A stretch of 64,000 nt of DNA, from the NCBI RefSeq assembly GCF_023757625.1, contig NZ_JALGBZ010000001.1, forward strand, positions 62,001 through 126,000, given 5' to 3'. Shown piece by piece: positions 26,052 through 44,732 of the stretch. The notes below the pieces were generated by a model, which was not told the DNA's origin, did not search any database, and saw only the letters and a program-made list of their open reading frames with translations. Position 1 is the stretch's first letter; the number at the start of each line of letters is the position of its first letter. This stretch comes from Halomonas sp. S3-1-1. GTDB taxonomy: Bacteria > Pseudomonadota > Gammaproteobacteria > Pseudomonadales > Halomonadaceae. The translations under genes and the position numbers were made by a program.

Positions 26052-26426
26052 ATGGCACTGTCCAAAGACGATATCATCAATGCTGTAGCCGACATGTCCG
26101 TAATGGAAGTTGTCGAGCTGATCGAAGCAATGGAAGAGAAATTCGGCGTATCTGCAGCCGCTGCTGTTGTCGCTGGCCCGGGCGCTGGTGGCGACGCCGC
26201 TGCCGCTGAAGAGCAGACCGAGTTCGACCTAGTTCTGACTTCTGCTGGCGACAAGAAAGTCAACGTCATCAAGGCCGTTCGCGAAATCACCGGTCTTGGC
26301 CTGAAAGAAGCCAAGGGTGCCGTCGACGGCGCGCCGGCTACGCTGAAAGAAGGCATGTCCAAGGACGACGCAGAAGCTGCGAAGACCAAGCTGGAAGAAG
26401 CAGGCGCATCCGTCGAGCTCAAGTAA
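26052..26426 (+). CDS. rplL: 50S ribosomal protein L7/L12
   Basis: L7/L12 is the multicopy stalk protein that recruits translation factors. The 124 residues show the N-terminal dimerisation helix, an Ala/Gly-rich hinge (about 36-52) and the factor-binding C-terminal domain with [24 protein letters not shown]. Its strong AGGA site fits its need for four or more copies per ribosome. It is followed by an attenuator before rpoB. Confidence 0.98.
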   Translation: MALSKDDIINAVADMSVMEVVELIEAMEEKFGVSAAAAVVAGPGAGGDAAAAEEQTEFDLVLTSAGDKKVNVIKAVREITGLGLKEAKGAVDGAPATLKEGMSKDDAEAAKTKLEEAGASVELK

Positions 26427-26755
26427 TTCTTGTGCCGGTGGCTTTACGCGCGGCGTAAGCTTCCACGGCTGGCGGCGGGCCCTCCCGCTGCCGGCCTTTT
26501 TCTGTTGTAACTGGCATCAAACGCGTTGCCGTGTTATGCAGAAAGGCTGCCAATAGGGCAGCCACACAGTAAGACCGGTGTTTGGTATCGTCGTTAAAGG
26601 GTTTTATACCCGAATGAGCGTCGGATAACACTGTTATCTATCAAGATTTTTGACGGCGAGCTACCGATTTAGGAGCTTGCTGTCTGCGTCTGAAACGCCC
26701 GCGGGGCAGATGACCACGCATCGGCCACCCATGGTGAACAAGCTGGGGAATACAG
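26427..26755 (+). other. rplL-rpoB spacer
   Basis: This 329-base stretch has no credible gene. It contains the attenuator at 26467-26501; the remaining 250 bases are untranslated leader to rpoB. In E. coli the same spacer holds a partial terminator and an RNase III site, which sets RNA polymerase output below that of L7/L12. Confidence 0.6.
26467..26501 (+). terminator. Attenuator/terminator between rplL and rpoB
   Basis: A 13-bp stem (26467-26479 with 26484-26496, two G-U pairs) is followed by T5. Its position corresponds to the partial terminator that lowers rpoBC expression in E. coli. Confidence 0.85.
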
Positions 26756-30832
<4,077 letters not shown>

Positions 30833-30842
30833 GAGCTGTCCA

Positions 30843-35057
<4,215 letters not shown>

Positions 35058-35124
35058 TCAGCTCGAAGGTTTCGAGTCACGCGGTTGAGTGATTCACCAG
35101 GCGGCTGGTCCCAGGGGCGCGGTT

Positions 35125-35145
35125 CCGCCGGCAAAACGCCGGCGG
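35125..35145 (+). other. Hairpin directly upstream of the rpsL promoter
   Basis: Perfect 8-bp arms CCGCCGGC and GCCGGCGG enclose AAAAC. There is no T-run, and the stem ends 3 bases before the -35 of the rpsL promoter. It may be an rpoC 3'-end stabiliser or a weak rho-dependent boundary. Confidence 0.45.
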
Positions 35146-35148
35146 GGC

Positions 35149-35178
35149 TTGACGAAACCCGGGGTGAGCCATTAGAAT
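35149..35178 (+). promoter_or_regulatory. Sigma-70 promoter of the str operon
   Basis: TTGACG (35149-35154) and TAGAAT (35173-35178) are separated by 18 bp. They lie about 80 bases before rpsL in the 199-base rpoC-rpsL gap. Confidence 0.75.
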
Positions 35179-35256
35179 GCGCAGCCTTTAACAGTGGGGT
35201 GGGTGCGCCCGCACCGCTAAAAAGGCCAAGGCAACCATTGGAGTCAGCTAAACACC

Positions 35257-35631
35257 ATGGCAACGATTAATCAGCTAGTGCGCAAGCCGCGCAAGCGCCC
35301 CGTCACGAAAAGTGACGTGCCCGCGCTTCAGGCCTGCCCGCAAAAGCGCGGCGTTTGTACCCGCGTTTACACCACCACCCCGAAGAAGCCGAACTCGGCC
35401 CTGCGTAAGGTTTGCCGTGTGCGCCTGACCAACGGGTTCGAAGTCTCTTCCTACATCGGTGGTGAAGGTCACAACCTGCAGGAACACTCCGTTGTTCTGA
35501 TCCGTGGCGGTCGTGTAAAAGACTTGCCCGGTGTGCGTTATCACACCGTTCGCGGCGCGCTCGACACCTCCGGCGTACAGAACCGTCGTCAGGGTCGTTC
35601 CAAATACGGTACCAAGAAGCCGAAGTCCTAA
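35257..35631 (+). CDS. rpsL: 30S ribosomal protein S12
   Basis: S12 lines the decoding centre and sets translational accuracy. The 124 residues match E. coli in length. The decoding loops [12 protein letters not shown] (Lys43/Lys44) and [12 protein letters not shown] (Lys88) are wild type, so no streptomycin-resistance substitution is present. It opens the str operon (rpsL-rpsG-fusA-tuf). Confidence 0.99.
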   Translation: MATINQLVRKPRKRPVTKSDVPALQACPQKRGVCTRVYTTTPKKPNSALRKVCRVRLTNGFEVSSYIGGEGHNLQEHSVVLIRGGRVKDLPGVRYHTVRGALDTSGVQNRRQGRSKYGTKKPKS

Positions 35632-35747
35632 GACTCACGGTCTCTTTAATACGAATTTGCTGGTCTGATAAGAGTAAGGTCGGGCAACGCCATAAGGCGA
35701 CCGTAAGCCCCGGGTTTACCTGAAGGATCCTTAATTGAGGGCTTATC
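35632..35747 (+). promoter_or_regulatory. rpsL-rpsG intercistronic region, possible S7 site
   Basis: The 116-base spacer contains GGTCG (35678-35682) paired with CGACC (35698-35702) around an inner GCC/GGC stem. In E. coli S7 binds a structured 96-base spacer here to repress the operon. I infer an equivalent from position only. Confidence 0.35.
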
Positions 35748-36218
35748 ATGCCTAGAAGAAGAGTTGTAGCCAAACGCGAAATCCTGCCGGATCCGAAGTT
35801 CGGAAGTGACCGCTTGGCGAAGTTCATGAACCACCTGATGGTCAGCGGCAAAAAGTCCGTAGCTGAGCGCATCGTATACGGTGCGTTGGACAGGGTTGCC
35901 GAGCGTAGTAATGAAGAGCCGCTGGAAATCTTCGACAAAGCGCTGGAAACCATTCAGCCGATGGTCGAAGTGAAATCGCGCCGCGTTGGCGGTGCGACCT
36001 ATCAGGTGCCGGTTGAAGTTCGTCCGTCTCGCCGCCAGGCGCTGGCTATGCGCTGGCTGGTAGACGCTGCGCGTCGCCGCGGTGAAAAAACGATGGTTCA
36101 GCGCCTTGCAGGCGAAATGCTGGACGCCGCCGAAGGCAAGGGCTCCGCTGTCAAGAAGCGTGAAGACGTGCATCGTATGGCTGAAGCCAACAAGGCCTTC
36201 TCTCACTATCGTTTCTAA
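35748..36218 (+). CDS. rpsG: 30S ribosomal protein S7
   Basis: S7 nucleates assembly of the 30S head and contacts E-site tRNA. The 156 residues begin [20 protein letters not shown], the family N-terminus, and keep the beta hairpin [15 protein letters not shown]. It lies between structured spacers, 116 bases after rpsL and 151 before fusA. Confidence 0.98.
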   Translation: MPRRRVVAKREILPDPKFGSDRLAKFMNHLMVSGKKSVAERIVYGALDRVAERSNEEPLEIFDKALETIQPMVEVKSRRVGGATYQVPVEVRPSRRQALAMRWLVDAARRRGEKTMVQRLAGEMLDAAEGKGSAVKKREDVHRMAEANKAFSHYRF

Positions 36219-36284
36219 GCTCGGCGTTGCTGAGTGGGTTTCTTTTAACCCGTTGCGTGCGTCGCGCTCGAGCCTCGCCGCAAC

Positions 36285-36316
36285 CCACCGCCGCTATCCG
36301 CTGATGGCGGCGGTGG
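36285..36316 (+). other. Hairpin in the rpsG-fusA spacer
   Basis: Nine-bp arms CCACCGCCG and CGGCGGTGG enclose 14 bases. No T-run follows, so it looks like an mRNA structure rather than a terminator; fusA starts 53 bases later. Confidence 0.5.
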
Positions 36317-36369
36317 CATAAAAGAAGTCGCAGGATCCAATAGCATCGCCAACTAACGGGAGTTTCACC

Positions 36370-38493
36370 GTGGCACGCAAGACTCCACTAAAGCGTTATC
36401 GCAATATCGGTATCGTCGCTCACGTTGACGCGGGTAAAACCACGACAACTGAGCGCGTACTGTTTTACACCGGCCTTTCCCACAAAGTGGGCGAAGTGCA
36501 CGACGGTGCGGCGACCATGGACTGGATGGAGCAGGAGCAGGAGCGTGGTATCACTATCACCTCAGCTGCGACCACCTGTTTCTGGCAGGGCATGAACAAG
36601 CAGTTCGACGAGCACCGCATTAACATCATCGACACCCCCGGACACGTTGACTTCACCATCGAAGTCGAGCGTTCTCTGCGTGTTCTCGATGGTGCGGTCG
36701 TCGTTCTGTGTGGCTCCTCCGGTGTTCAGCCGCAGACCGAAACCGTATGGCGTCAGGCCAATAAGTACGAAGTTCCGCGCATGGTGTTCGTCAACAAGAT
36801 GGACCGTACCGGCGCTGACTTCTTCATGGTCGTCGACCAGTTGAAAGATCGTCTGGGCGCCAACGCCGTGCCGATCCAGATCAACTGGGGCACCGAGGAA
36901 GACTTCAAGGGCGTTATCGACCTGCTGCAGATGAAAGCGATTCTGTGGGACGAGGCGAGCCTTGGCATGAACTACGACCTCGTGGACATTCCGGACGAGC
37001 TCAAGGAGACCGCCGAGAAGTACCGCGAAGAGATGGTCGAGTGTGCTGCGGAAGCGTCTGAAGAGCTGATGGATAAGTACCTCGAAGAGGGTGACTTGAC
37101 CATCGAAGAGATCAAGGCCGGCCTTCGTGCGCGTACCCTCGCCAACGAAGTCGTCCTGGTCACCTGTGGCTCTGCGTTCAAGAACAAGGGCGTACAGGCG
37201 GTTCTCGACGGCGTTATCGAATACATGCCGTCTCCGACCGAAGTTAAAGCGATCGAAGGTGAGCTGGACGATAAAGACGGTACCATCGCCACTCGCGAAG
37301 CCGACGACAACCAGCCCTTCGCGGCGCTGGCGTTCAAGATCGCGACCGACCCCTTCGTCGGTACCCTGACCTTCATCCGCGTCTACTCGGGCGTTCTGAA
37401 GTCTGGCGATGGTGTGTACAACTCCGTCAAGGGCAAGAAAGAGCGTGTGGGTCGTATCGTTCAGATGCACTCCAACTCGCGTGAAGAGATCAAGGAAATC
37501 CTGGCTGGCGATATCGCCGCCTGTATCGGTCTGAAGGACGTCACCACCGGTGACACCCTGTGCGACATCGATAACAAGATTATCCTTGAGCGCATGGAGT
37601 TCCCGGATCCGGTTATCTCGGTCGCGGTCGAGCCGAAGTCGAAAGCCGACCAGGAAAAAATGGGCGTGGCACTGGGCAAACTGGCCCAGGAAGATCCCTC
37701 TTTCCAGGTGAAAACCGACGAAGAGACCGGCCAGACCATCATTTCCGGTATGGGTGAGCTTCACCTGGACATCATCGTTGACCGCATGCGTCGCGAGTTC
37801 AAGGTTGATGCCAATATCGGTAAGCCGCAGGTCGCCTACCGCGAAACCATTCGCGGCAGCGTCGAGCAGGAAGGCAAGTTCGTACGTCAGTCCGGTGGTC
37901 GTGGTCAGTTCGGTCACGTTTACCTGCGTATCGAGCCGCTGACCGCTGAAGAGAAGGGTGAAGGCGAAGACGAAATCTTCTTCAAGTTCAACTCTGAAAT
38001 CGTGGGCGGCGTGGTTCCGAAGGAATACGTGCCGGCGGTAGAAAAGGGTGCTTACGAGCAGCTGAAAAACGGTGTCATCGCGGGTTACCCGATGATCGAC
38101 GTTAAAGTAACGCTGTACGATGGTTCCTACCACGACGTGGACTCGAACGAGACCGCGTTCAAGATTGCTTCTTCCATGGCCGTGAAAGAAGGTGCCAGGA
38201 AGGCCAAGGCCGTGCTGCTGGAGCCGGTGATGAAGGTCGAGGTCGTGACTCCCGAAGACTTTATGGGTGACGTCATGGGCGACCTGAACCGTCGTCGCGG
38301 CTTGGTGCAGGGCATGGATGACTCCTCTGCAGGTAAGGTCATCCGTGCAACGGTGCCGCTGGGTGAGATGTTCGGTTATGCAACCGATCTACGCTCTCAG
38401 ACCCAGGGCCGTGCGAGCTACTCCATGGAGTTCGCGAAGTACGATGAGGCGCCCTCCAGCGTCGTTGAAGCCGTCATCAACCAAAACGGTTAA
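36370..38493 (+). CDS. fusA: Elongation factor G
   Basis: EF-G drives GTP-dependent translocation and helps recycle ribosomes. The 707-residue protein has the five-domain layout. Its G-domain motifs are [13 protein letters not shown] (G1), RGITITSA (G2), DTPGHVDF (G3) and [10 protein letters not shown] (G4). The start is a GTG. The usual fusidic acid-region residues look typical. It sits 29 bases before tuf. Confidence 0.99.
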   Translation: MARKTPLKRYRNIGIVAHVDAGKTTTTERVLFYTGLSHKVGEVHDGAATMDWMEQEQERGITITSAATTCFWQGMNKQFDEHRINIIDTPGHVDFTIEVERSLRVLDGAVVVLCGSSGVQPQTETVWRQANKYEVPRMVFVNKMDRTGADFFMVVDQLKDRLGANAVPIQINWGTEEDFKGVIDLLQMKAILWDEASLGMNYDLVDIPDELKETAEKYREEMVECAAEASEELMDKYLEEGDLTIEEIKAGLRARTLANEVVLVTCGSAFKNKGVQAVLDGVIEYMPSPTEVKAIEGELDDKDGTIATREADDNQPFAALAFKIATDPFVGTLTFIRVYSGVLKSGDGVYNSVKGKKERVGRIVQMHSNSREEIKEILAGDIAACIGLKDVTTGDTLCDIDNKIILERMEFPDPVISVAVEPKSKADQEKMGVALGKLAQEDPSFQVKTDEETGQTIISGMGELHLDIIVDRMRREFKVDANIGKPQVAYRETIRGSVEQEGKFVRQSGGRGQFGHVYLRIEPLTAEEKGEGEDEIFFKFNSEIVGGVVPKEYVPAVEKGAYEQLKNGVIAGYPMIDVKVTLYDGSYHDVDSNETAFKIASSMAVKEGARKAKAVLLEPVMKVEVVTPEDFMGDVMGDLNRRRGLVQGMDDSSAGKVIRATVPLGEMFGYATDLRSQTQGRASYSMEFAKYDEAPSSVVEAVINQNG

Positions 38494-38522
38494 CCGTTAG
38501 CTAACGTAAAGAGGTTATAGCA

Positions 38523-39716
38523 GTGGCTAAGGAAAAATTCGAACGTTCCAAACCGCATATCAACGTCGGCACCATCGGTCACGTCGACCACGGTAAAACG
38601 ACTCTGACCGCGGCCCTGACTCGCGTGTCTGCCGAAGTATTCGGTGGCGACTGGCGTGAATTCGATACCATCGATAACGCTCCGGAAGAGCGCGAGCGCG
38701 GTATCACCATCGCAACGTCTCACGTTGAGTACCAGTCTGAAGTGCGTCACTACGCACACGTTGACTGCCCGGGACACGCTGACTACGTCAAGAACATGAT
38801 CACCGGTGCTGCGCAGATGGACGGCGCGATCCTGGTATGTTCTGCCGCTGACGGCCCGATGCCGCAAACCCGCGAGCACATCCTGCTGTCTCGTCAGGTT
38901 GGCGTTCCGTTCATCGTTGTCTTCCTGAACAAGGCAGACATGGTCGATGACGAAGAGCTCCTCGAGCTGGTCGAAATGGAAGTTCGTGAACTTCTGTCTC
39001 AGTACGACTTCCCGGGCGACGACACGCCGATCATCACTGGCTCCGCTCTGATGGCGCTGGAAGGCAAGGACGACAACGGCATGGGTACTACCGCCGTTGC
39101 CAACCTGATCAAGGCGCTGGATGACTACATCCCTGAGCCGGAGCGTGCGATCGACCAGCCGTTCCTGATGCCGATCGAAGACGTATTCTCTATCTCTGGC
39201 CGCGGTACTGTTGTTACCGGTCGTGTAGAGCGCGGTATCGTTAAAGCTGGCGAAGAAGTTGAAATCGTCGGTATGAAGGACACCACCAAGACCACCGTTA
39301 CCGGTGTCGAAATGTTCCGTAAGCTGCTCGACGAAGGTCGTGCAGGTGAGAACGTTGGTGCCCTTCTGCGTGGTACCAAGCGTGATGACGTCGAGCGTGG
39401 TCAGGTTCTGGCCAAGCCGGGCACCATCAAGCCGCACACCGTCTTCGAAGCCGAAGTCTACGTTCTGTCCAAGGAAGAGGGTGGTCGTCACACGCCGTTC
39501 TTCAAGGGCTACCGTCCGCAGTTCTACTTCCGTACCACCGACGTAACCGGTACTTGTGAACTGCCGGAAGGCGTTGAAATGGTTATGCCGGGCGACAACA
39601 TCCAAATGGTTGTTACCCTGATCGCGCCGATCGCCATGGAAGACGGCCTGCGCTTCGCGATTCGCGAAGGCGGCCGTACCGTTGGTGCTGGCGTTGTAGC
39701 CAAAATCGTTCAGTAA
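38523..39716 (+). CDS. tuf: Elongation factor Tu
   Basis: EF-Tu brings aminoacyl-tRNA to the ribosome. The 397 residues carry [22 protein letters not shown] and [21 protein letters not shown], then the two beta-barrel domains. Codon use is very biased to T/C-ending Gly, Val and Arg codons, as in highly expressed genes. The start is a GTG. This may be the only tuf copy, since the second locus before secE is empty; the rest of the genome is not visible. Confidence 0.99.
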   Translation: MAKEKFERSKPHINVGTIGHVDHGKTTLTAALTRVSAEVFGGDWREFDTIDNAPEERERGITIATSHVEYQSEVRHYAHVDCPGHADYVKNMITGAAQMDGAILVCSAADGPMPQTREHILLSRQVGVPFIVVFLNKADMVDDEELLELVEMEVRELLSQYDFPGDDTPIITGSALMALEGKDDNGMGTTAVANLIKALDDYIPEPERAIDQPFLMPIEDVFSISGRGTVVTGRVERGIVKAGEEVEIVGMKDTTKTTVTGVEMFRKLLDEGRAGENVGALLRGTKRDDVERGQVLAKPGTIKPHTVFEAEVYVLSKEEGGRHTPFFKGYRPQFYFRTTDVTGTCELPEGVEMVMPGDNIQMVVTLIAPIAMEDGLRFAIREGGRTVGAGVVAKIVQ

Positions 39717-39735
39717 GTTAGTCGCTGAATGACGA

Positions 39736-39760
39736 AGGGGGCTCCAAGGAGCCCCCTTTT
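39736..39760 (+). terminator. Terminator of the str operon
   Basis: Nine-bp arms GGGGGCTCC and GGAGCCCCC, effectively closed by a tight CAAG tetraloop, are followed by T4. It lies 20 bases after tuf. Confidence 0.9.
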
Positions 39761-39781
39761 CTGCGCATCATGAGCAAATGT

Positions 39782-39810
39782 TTGACACGTGCTTTTGACG
39801 TGCATATAAT
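39782..39810 (+). promoter_or_regulatory. Consensus sigma-70 promoter of the S10 operon
   Basis: TTGACA (39782-39787) and TATAAT (39805-39810) are separated by exactly 17 bp, a full match to consensus in both hexamers and spacing. The predicted start is about 57 bases before rpsJ, which leaves no room for the long L4-responsive leader of E. coli. Confidence 0.92.
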
Positions 39811-39874
39811 GCGCATCCTTTGAATGCGTGGGTAGACGGCTCGCGCCGTCGACATCCATTGGAGTTTAGGGCAA

Positions 39875-40186
39875 ATGCAGAACCAAAAGATTCGCATTCG
39901 GTTGAAAGCGTTCGACCATCGCCTGATCGATCAGTCCACAGCGGAAATCGTTGAAACCGCTAAGCGTACTGGTGCTCAGGTTCGTGGACCGATCCCGCTG
40001 CCGACCAACCGCGAGCGCTACACCATCCTGATTTCTCCGCACGTCAATAAGGACGCGCGCGATCAGTATGAGATTCGTACGCACAAGCGTGTGCTCGATA
40101 TCGTCGAGCCGACCGAGAAAACCGTTGATGCGCTGATGAAGCTCGACCTCGCCGCTGGCGTAGACGTGCAAATCAAGCTCGACTAA
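39875..40186 (+). CDS. rpsJ: 30S ribosomal protein S10
   Basis: S10 (NusE) is both a head protein of the 30S and a partner of NusB and NusG. The 103 residues match E. coli in length, with [14 protein letters not shown] at the start and the [13 protein letters not shown] loop. It is the first gene of the operon, but a 148-base gap separates it from rplC. Confidence 0.99.
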   Translation: MQNQKIRIRLKAFDHRLIDQSTAEIVETAKRTGAQVRGPIPLPTNRERYTILISPHVNKDARDQYEIRTHKRVLDIVEPTEKTVDALMKLDLAAGVDVQIKLD

Positions 40187-40334
40187 TCACACTAGACACT
40201 TGCGGCCCAGCGTTCATTAACGTTTTTTGATCAGCAGCCGCCGCGTCGTGAGACGCCACACAATGTGCTAGTGGAATGCTCTGGAAAGGGCAGCCATAGC
40301 GGGTGATAGCCCCGTACACTATAGGAGACTGAGT
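40187..40334 (+). promoter_or_regulatory. Long rpsJ-rplC spacer with a weak hairpin-T run
   Basis: Most genes of this operon are less than 35 bases apart, but this gap is 148. It contains CGTT (40211-40214) and AACG (40219-40222) followed by T6, a weak terminator-like signal, then a GGGC/GCCC pairing near the rplC start. It could hold an attenuator or a regulatory protein site. No gene is seen. Confidence 0.4.
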
Positions 40335-40973
40335 ATGACTATCGGTTTAGTCGGTAAAAAGGCCGGGATGACCCGTGTCTTTACCGAAGACGGCTCGTCC
40401 GTTCCCGTAACCGTTATTGAAGTGGATCCTAACCGTGTCACGCGCGTTAAAACCGTCGAATCCGACGGCTACGCAGCGGTACAGGTCACCACAGGCTCTC
40501 GCAAAGCCAAGCACCTAACCAAAGCGCAAGCTGGACAGTTTGCCAAGGCGGGTGTTGAGGCTGGTCGTTCACTGATGGAATTCCGTCTTGCAGAAGGCGA
40601 AGAAGCTCCTGAAGTGGGTGGCGAACTCACCGTATCCCTCTTCGAAGCTGGTCAAATGATCGACGTGACCGGCACCTCCAAGGGTAAAGGCTTCCAGGGT
40701 GCTGTTAAGCGCTGGAACTTCCGTACCCAAGACAACAGCCATGGTAACTCCCTGTCGCACCGCGCGCCGGGTTCTATCGGCATGTGTCAGACCCCGGGTC
40801 GCGTATTCAAAGGCAAGAAAATGGCCGGTCAGATGGGCAACGTCCGCTGCACCGTGCAAAGCCTTGAAATCGTCCGTGTCGATGCCGAGCGTAACCTGCT
40901 GCTAATCAAGGGTGCTGTTCCGGGTGCAACCGGTAGCGACGTCATCGTTCGCAGCGCCGTGAAAGCTGGCTGA
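40335..40973 (+). CDS. rplC: 50S ribosomal protein L3
   Basis: L3 nucleates 50S assembly and its loop reaches the peptidyl transferase centre. The 212 residues start [20 protein letters not shown]. They include the central loop with [16 protein letters not shown], whose Gln/Asn is the methylation region in relatives (here QDNSHGNS). rplD follows after 15 bases. Confidence 0.98.
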   Translation: MTIGLVGKKAGMTRVFTEDGSSVPVTVIEVDPNRVTRVKTVESDGYAAVQVTTGSRKAKHLTKAQAGQFAKAGVEAGRSLMEFRLAEGEEAPEVGGELTVSLFEAGQMIDVTGTSKGKGFQGAVKRWNFRTQDNSHGNSLSHRAPGSIGMCQTPGRVFKGKKMAGQMGNVRCTVQSLEIVRVDAERNLLLIKGAVPGATGSDVIVRSAVKAG

Positions 40974-40988
40974 AGGGGATAATTACCA

Positions 40989-41594
40989 ATGAATCTGAAT
41001 CTTGCTGCAGGCACGGGTACCGTTGAAGTAGCCGACGCCACTTTTGGCAAAGAATTCAACGAAGCGCTCGTTCACCAGGTCGTCACCGCCTATTTGGCCG
41101 GTGCGCGCCAGGGTACTCGCGCTCAAAAGAACCGTTCTGAAGTTCGCGGTGGTGGTAAGAAGCCGTGGCGTCAGAAGGGCACTGGTCGCGCACGTGCCGG
41201 AACCATCCGCTCGCCGCTATGGCGCAGCGGCGGCGTAACCTTCGCGGCTCGCCCGCAGGATCACTCCCAGAAGGTTAACCGCAAGATGTACCGTGCGGCG
41301 ATGCGCTCCATTCTGTCCGAGCTCGTTCGTCAGGAACGTCTGGTGGCGGTTGAAGAGTTCACCGTGGACGCGCCCAAGACCAAGCAGGTCGCTGCCAAGC
41401 TGAAAGAGCTCAACCTTGAGAAAGTGTTGATCGTCACCGAAGAGATCGACGAGACGCTCTATCTGGCCGCTCGCAACCTTCCCCACGTCAACGTGGTGGA
41501 TGTCGCGGCAGCCGATCCGGTGAGCCTGGTGGCCTTCGATAAGGTCCTGATCACCGTCTCCGCCCTGCGTAAATTCGAGGAGAAGCTGGCATGA
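40989..41594 (+). CDS. rplD: 50S ribosomal protein L4
   Basis: L4 lines the exit tunnel and in E. coli regulates the S10 operon in two ways. The 201 residues hold the tunnel loop [23 protein letters not shown] and the C-terminal globular domain. Since the S10 leader here is short, whether L4 regulates this operon is unclear. It overlaps rplW by 4 bases (ATGA). Confidence 0.98.
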   Translation: MNLNLAAGTGTVEVADATFGKEFNEALVHQVVTAYLAGARQGTRAQKNRSEVRGGGKKPWRQKGTGRARAGTIRSPLWRSGGVTFAARPQDHSQKVNRKMYRAAMRSILSELVRQERLVAVEEFTVDAPKTKQVAAKLKELNLEKVLIVTEEIDETLYLAARNLPHVNVVDVAAADPVSLVAFDKVLITVSALRKFEEKLA

Positions 41595-41887
41595 ACCAGG
41601 AACGCGTATTCAAGGTTCTGCTTGGACCGCACGTGACCGAAAAGGCCGCGATGGCCGCCGAGCGCAACCAGTACGTCTTCAAGGTAGCGAGTGACGCTAC
41701 CAAGCCCGAGATCAAGAAAGCCGTCGAAGCACTGTTCGGCAAGAAGGTCGGCAGCGTTCAGACACTGAACGTCAAGGGCAAGACCAAGCGTACTGCTCAT
41801 GGCGTTGGCCTGCGTAAGGGTTACCGCAAAGCGTATGTGACCCTGGCTGCGGGTGAAACGCTCGAAGACTTCTCTGGCGCCGAATAA
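41591..41887 (+). CDS. rplW: 50S ribosomal protein L23
   Basis: L23 sits at the tunnel exit and docks trigger factor and SRP. The 98 residues show the start [14 protein letters not shown] and the [15 protein letters not shown] loop. It overlaps the rplD stop by 4 bases and precedes rplB by 17. Confidence 0.98.
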   Translation: MNQERVFKVLLGPHVTEKAAMAAERNQYVFKVASDATKPEIKKAVEALFGKKVGSVQTLNVKGKTKRTAHGVGLRKGYRKAYVTLAAGETLEDFSGAE

Positions 41888-41904
41888 GGGCAGGAGTACG
41901 GATA

Positions 41905-42735
41905 ATGGCAATCGTCAAGACCAAACCCACATCCGCCGGTCGTCGCCACGTCGTCAAGATCGTTGGTGAGGAACTGTACAAGGGCCGTGCTTACGCGCCG
42001 CTTTTGGAAAAACAGTCCAAGTCCGGTGGCCGTAACAACTACGGTCGCATCACCACCCGCCACGTGGGCGGTGGTCACCGTCAGCACTACCGTCTGATCG
42101 ACTTCAAGCGCACCAAGGATGGCATTCCGGCCACCGTTGAGCGCCTCGAGCACGATCCGAACCGCAGCGCGCACATTGCGCTGCTGAAGTACGCCGATGG
42201 CGAACGTCGTTACATCATCGCACCGAAAGGTGTCAGCGCGGGTGACGTGCTGGAATCCGGTGTCAACGCCGCCATCAAGAAAGGCAATGCCTTGCCGCTG
42301 CGCAACATCCCGCTGGGTTCGACCGTTCACGCGATCGAGCTGAAGCCGGGTAAAGGCGCGCAGATTGCTCGCAGTGCCGGTACTAGCGCACAGCTGGTTG
42401 CGCGTGAAGGCAACTACGCCACCTTGCGTCTTCGCTCTGGCGAAATGCGCAAGATCCTGGCCGAGTGCCGCGCGACTCTGGGCGAAGTGAGCAACTCCGA
42501 GCACAGCCTGCGTCAACTTGGCAAGGCCGGTGCGAAGCGCTGGAGAGGCGTGCGCCCGACTGTTCGCGGTGTCGCGATGAACCCGGTGGATCACCCGCAC
42601 GGTGGTGGTGAAGGCCGCACCAGCGGTGGCCGTCATCCGGTATCCCCGTGGGGTATGCCGACCAAGGGTCATAAGACGCGTAAGAACAAGCGCACCGACA
42701 AGCTGATCATCCGTCGTCGTAACAAGACGCGTTGA
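41905..42735 (+). CDS. rplB: 50S ribosomal protein L2
   Basis: L2 is a near-universal 50S protein close to the peptidyl transferase centre and intersubunit bridge B7b. The 276 residues (E. coli 273) contain the conserved [18 protein letters not shown] and the C-terminal [14 protein letters not shown] with the histidine implicated in function. Confidence 0.99.
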   Translation: MAIVKTKPTSAGRRHVVKIVGEELYKGRAYAPLLEKQSKSGGRNNYGRITTRHVGGGHRQHYRLIDFKRTKDGIPATVERLEHDPNRSAHIALLKYADGERRYIIAPKGVSAGDVLESGVNAAIKKGNALPLRNIPLGSTVHAIELKPGKGAQIARSAGTSAQLVAREGNYATLRLRSGEMRKILAECRATLGEVSNSEHSLRQLGKAGAKRWRGVRPTVRGVAMNPVDHPHGGGEGRTSGGRHPVSPWGMPTKGHKTRKNKRTDKLIIRRRNKTR

Positions 42736-42768
42736 TCGAAATTGCCAAGACATTAAGAGGTAACGGCT

Positions 42769-43044
42769 GTGCCACGTTCACTAAAGAAAGGTCCCTTCAT
42801 TGACCTTCATCTTTTGAAGAAGGTTGAGGCTGCAGTGGAAAAGAACGACCGCAAACCGATCAAGACCTGGTCGCGTCGTTCGATGATTCTGCCCAACATG
42901 GTAGGTCTCACCATCGCAGTCCATAACGGACGCCAGCATGTCCCGGTGCACGTCTCCGAGGAAATGGTGGGTCATAAACTGGGCGAATTCGCTGCCACTC
43001 GCACGTATCGCGGGCATGTGGCGGACAAGAAAGCCAAACGGTAA
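42769..43044 (+). CDS. rpsS: 30S ribosomal protein S19
   Basis: S19 is a 30S head protein that contacts A-site tRNA and S13. The 91 residues begin [19 protein letters not shown] and include [17 protein letters not shown] [19 protein letters not shown]. The start is a GTG with AAGAGG upstream. Confidence 0.98.
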   Translation: MPRSLKKGPFIDLHLLKKVEAAVEKNDRKPIKTWSRRSMILPNMVGLTIAVHNGRQHVPVHVSEEMVGHKLGEFAATRTYRGHVADKKAKR

Positions 43045-43062
43045 GCCAGAGAGGATTGAGAG

Positions 43063-43395
43063 ATGGAAGTCACAGCTAAGCTGCGTGGCGCTCGTTTATC
43101 CGCCCAGAAGGCCCGTTTGGTGGCTGACCAGGTGCGCGGTAAACCGGTCGCCGAAGCTATTGACCTGCTGACCTTCTCACCGAAGAAGGCTGCCAAACTG
43201 GTCAAGAAAACGCTTCAGTCCGCCATCGCGAATGCGGAAGAAAATAACGGCATGGACATCGACGAGCTGCGTGTCTCGACCATCTGCGTCGATGAGGGCA
43301 TGACGCTCAAGCGTATCAAGCCGCGCGCCAAAGGCCGCGCAGATCGTATCTTGAAGCGCACCTGCCACATCACCGTCAAGGTAGCCGAGAAGTAG
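43063..43395 (+). CDS. rplV: 50S ribosomal protein L22
   Basis: L22 spans the 50S, and its long hairpin forms the exit-tunnel constriction. The 110 residues include the family start [21 protein letters not shown]. The hairpin region [20 protein letters not shown] is intact, and no macrolide-type deletion is seen. Confidence 0.98.
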   Translation: MEVTAKLRGARLSAQKARLVADQVRGKPVAEAIDLLTFSPKKAAKLVKKTLQSAIANAEENNGMDIDELRVSTICVDEGMTLKRIKPRAKGRADRILKRTCHITVKVAEK

Positions 43396-43406
43396 GAGTC
43401 GACCAG

Positions 43407-44111
43407 ATGGGTCAGAAAGTCAATCCAATAGGCATTCGACTGGGCATTGTCAAAGACCATGCTTCTGTCTGGTATGCCGAGCGCGGCGCTTACGCCGATA
43501 AGCTCAACAACGATCTCGCAGTGCGCAGCTTCCTGGAAGAGCGCCTGAAAAACGCCTCCGTGAGCCATATTCACATCGAGCGCCCTGCGAACAATGCCCG
43601 CATTACCATTCACACTGCCCGTCCGGGTATCGTGATTGGCAAGAAAGGTGAAGACGTCGACCGCCTGCGTCGCGACCTCACCGAGATGATGGGCGTTCCG
43701 GTTCACGTGAACATCGAAGAAGTTCGCAAGCCGGAACTCGACGCCAAGCTCGTCGCCGCGAACGTTGCGGGTCAGCTGGAGCGTCGCGTGATGTTCCGTC
43801 GTGCGATGAAGCGCGCGGTACAAAACGCAATGCGTTTGGGCGCTGGCGGTATCAAGATCCAGCTGTCCGGTCGTCTGGGTGGCGCCGAAATCGCCCGTAC
43901 CGAATGGTACCGTGAAGGTCGCGTTCCGCTGCATACCCTGCGTGCGGACATTGACTACGCCACCTTCGAAGCTCACACCACCTACGGCGTCATCGGCGTC
44001 AAAGTGTGGATCTTCAAGGGCGAAATCCTCGGCGGTATCGAGGAAGTACGTGCCAAGGCTAAGCAGCAACAGCCTTCCGGCAACGCGCCCAAGAAGAAAG
44101 GTTCCAGGTAA
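43407..44111 (+). CDS. rpsC: 30S ribosomal protein S3
   Basis: S3 forms the mRNA entry tunnel and contributes to helicase activity. The 234 residues hold the KH domain with [15 protein letters not shown] and the C-terminal domain with [27 protein letters not shown]. The tail is Lys- and Gln-rich. rplP follows after 15 bases. Confidence 0.98.
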   Translation: MGQKVNPIGIRLGIVKDHASVWYAERGAYADKLNNDLAVRSFLEERLKNASVSHIHIERPANNARITIHTARPGIVIGKKGEDVDRLRRDLTEMMGVPVHVNIEEVRKPELDAKLVAANVAGQLERRVMFRRAMKRAVQNAMRLGAGGIKIQLSGRLGGAEIARTEWYREGRVPLHTLRADIDYATFEAHTTYGVIGVKVWIFKGEILGGIEEVRAKAKQQQPSGNAPKKKGSR

Positions 44112-44126
44112 GGGGAGAGCGAGTCG

Positions 44127-44540
44127 ATGTTACAGCCCAAGCGTATGAAATTCCGCAAGATGCAGAAAGGCCGCAACCGTGGTCTGGCGCATCGCGGAAG
44201 CAAGATCAGCTTCGGGGAGTACGGCCTGAAAGCTACCGGTCGCGGCCGCATCACGGCCCGTCAGATCGAAGCTGGCCGTCGTGCGATCACACGTCACGTC
44301 AAGCGTGGCGGTAAGATCTGGATCCGCGTATTCCCGGACAAGCCGATCTCCAAGAAACCACTCGAAGTTCGTATGGGTAAAGGTAAGGGTTCCGTTGAGT
44401 ACTGGGTAGCCCAGATCCAGCCGGGTCGGGTCCTGTATGAAATTGAAGGCGTATCTGAAGAGCTGGCCCGTGAAGCGTTTGACCTGGCCGCACAGAAGAT
44501 GCCCTTGTCCACCACCTTTGCAAAACGGACGGTGATGTGA
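44127..44540 (+). CDS. rplP: 50S ribosomal protein L16
   Basis: L16 contacts A- and P-site tRNA and is a late assembly protein. The 137 residues start [19 protein letters not shown]. They include [28 protein letters not shown], with the loop that carries hydroxylated Arg81 in E. coli ([11 protein letters not shown]). The last base of the stop is the first base of rpmC. Confidence 0.98.
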   Translation: MLQPKRMKFRKMQKGRNRGLAHRGSKISFGEYGLKATGRGRITARQIEAGRRAITRHVKRGGKIWIRVFPDKPISKKPLEVRMGKGKGSVEYWVAQIQPGRVLYEIEGVSEELAREAFDLAAQKMPLSTTFAKRTVM

Positions 44541-44731
44541 TGAAAGCCCAAGAAATTCGTGAAAAGTCCGCAGGAGAGCTCCAAGAGCAGCTCCTCGAGC
44601 TCCTCCGCGAGCAGTTTAACCTGCGCATGCAGAAGGCCTCCGGCCAACTGAGCCAGACTCATCTGCTCAAGCAGGTCCGTCGGGATATCGCCCGCGTGAA
44701 GACTTTGCTCAACGAGAAGGCAGGTGATTGA
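44540..44731 (+). CDS. rpmC: 50S ribosomal protein L29
   Basis: L29 lies next to L23 at the tunnel exit. The correct ATG at 44540 overlaps the rplP stop (TGATG) and gives 63 residues, equal to E. coli. It is two long helices with the motif [21 protein letters not shown]. rpsQ starts one base after its stop. Confidence 0.97.
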   Translation: MKAQEIREKSAGELQEQLLELLREQFNLRMQKASGQLSQTHLLKQVRRDIARVKTLLNEKAGD

Positions 44732-44732
44732 G

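Noticed and set aside
35380..35540. Possible streptomycin-resistance changes in rpsL
   Set aside because: The lysines at 43, 44 and 88 are wild type.
36562..38133. Open frame of 523 codons on the minus strand
   Set aside because: It is antisense to fusA and has no recognisable domain; it is a by-product of strong codon bias.
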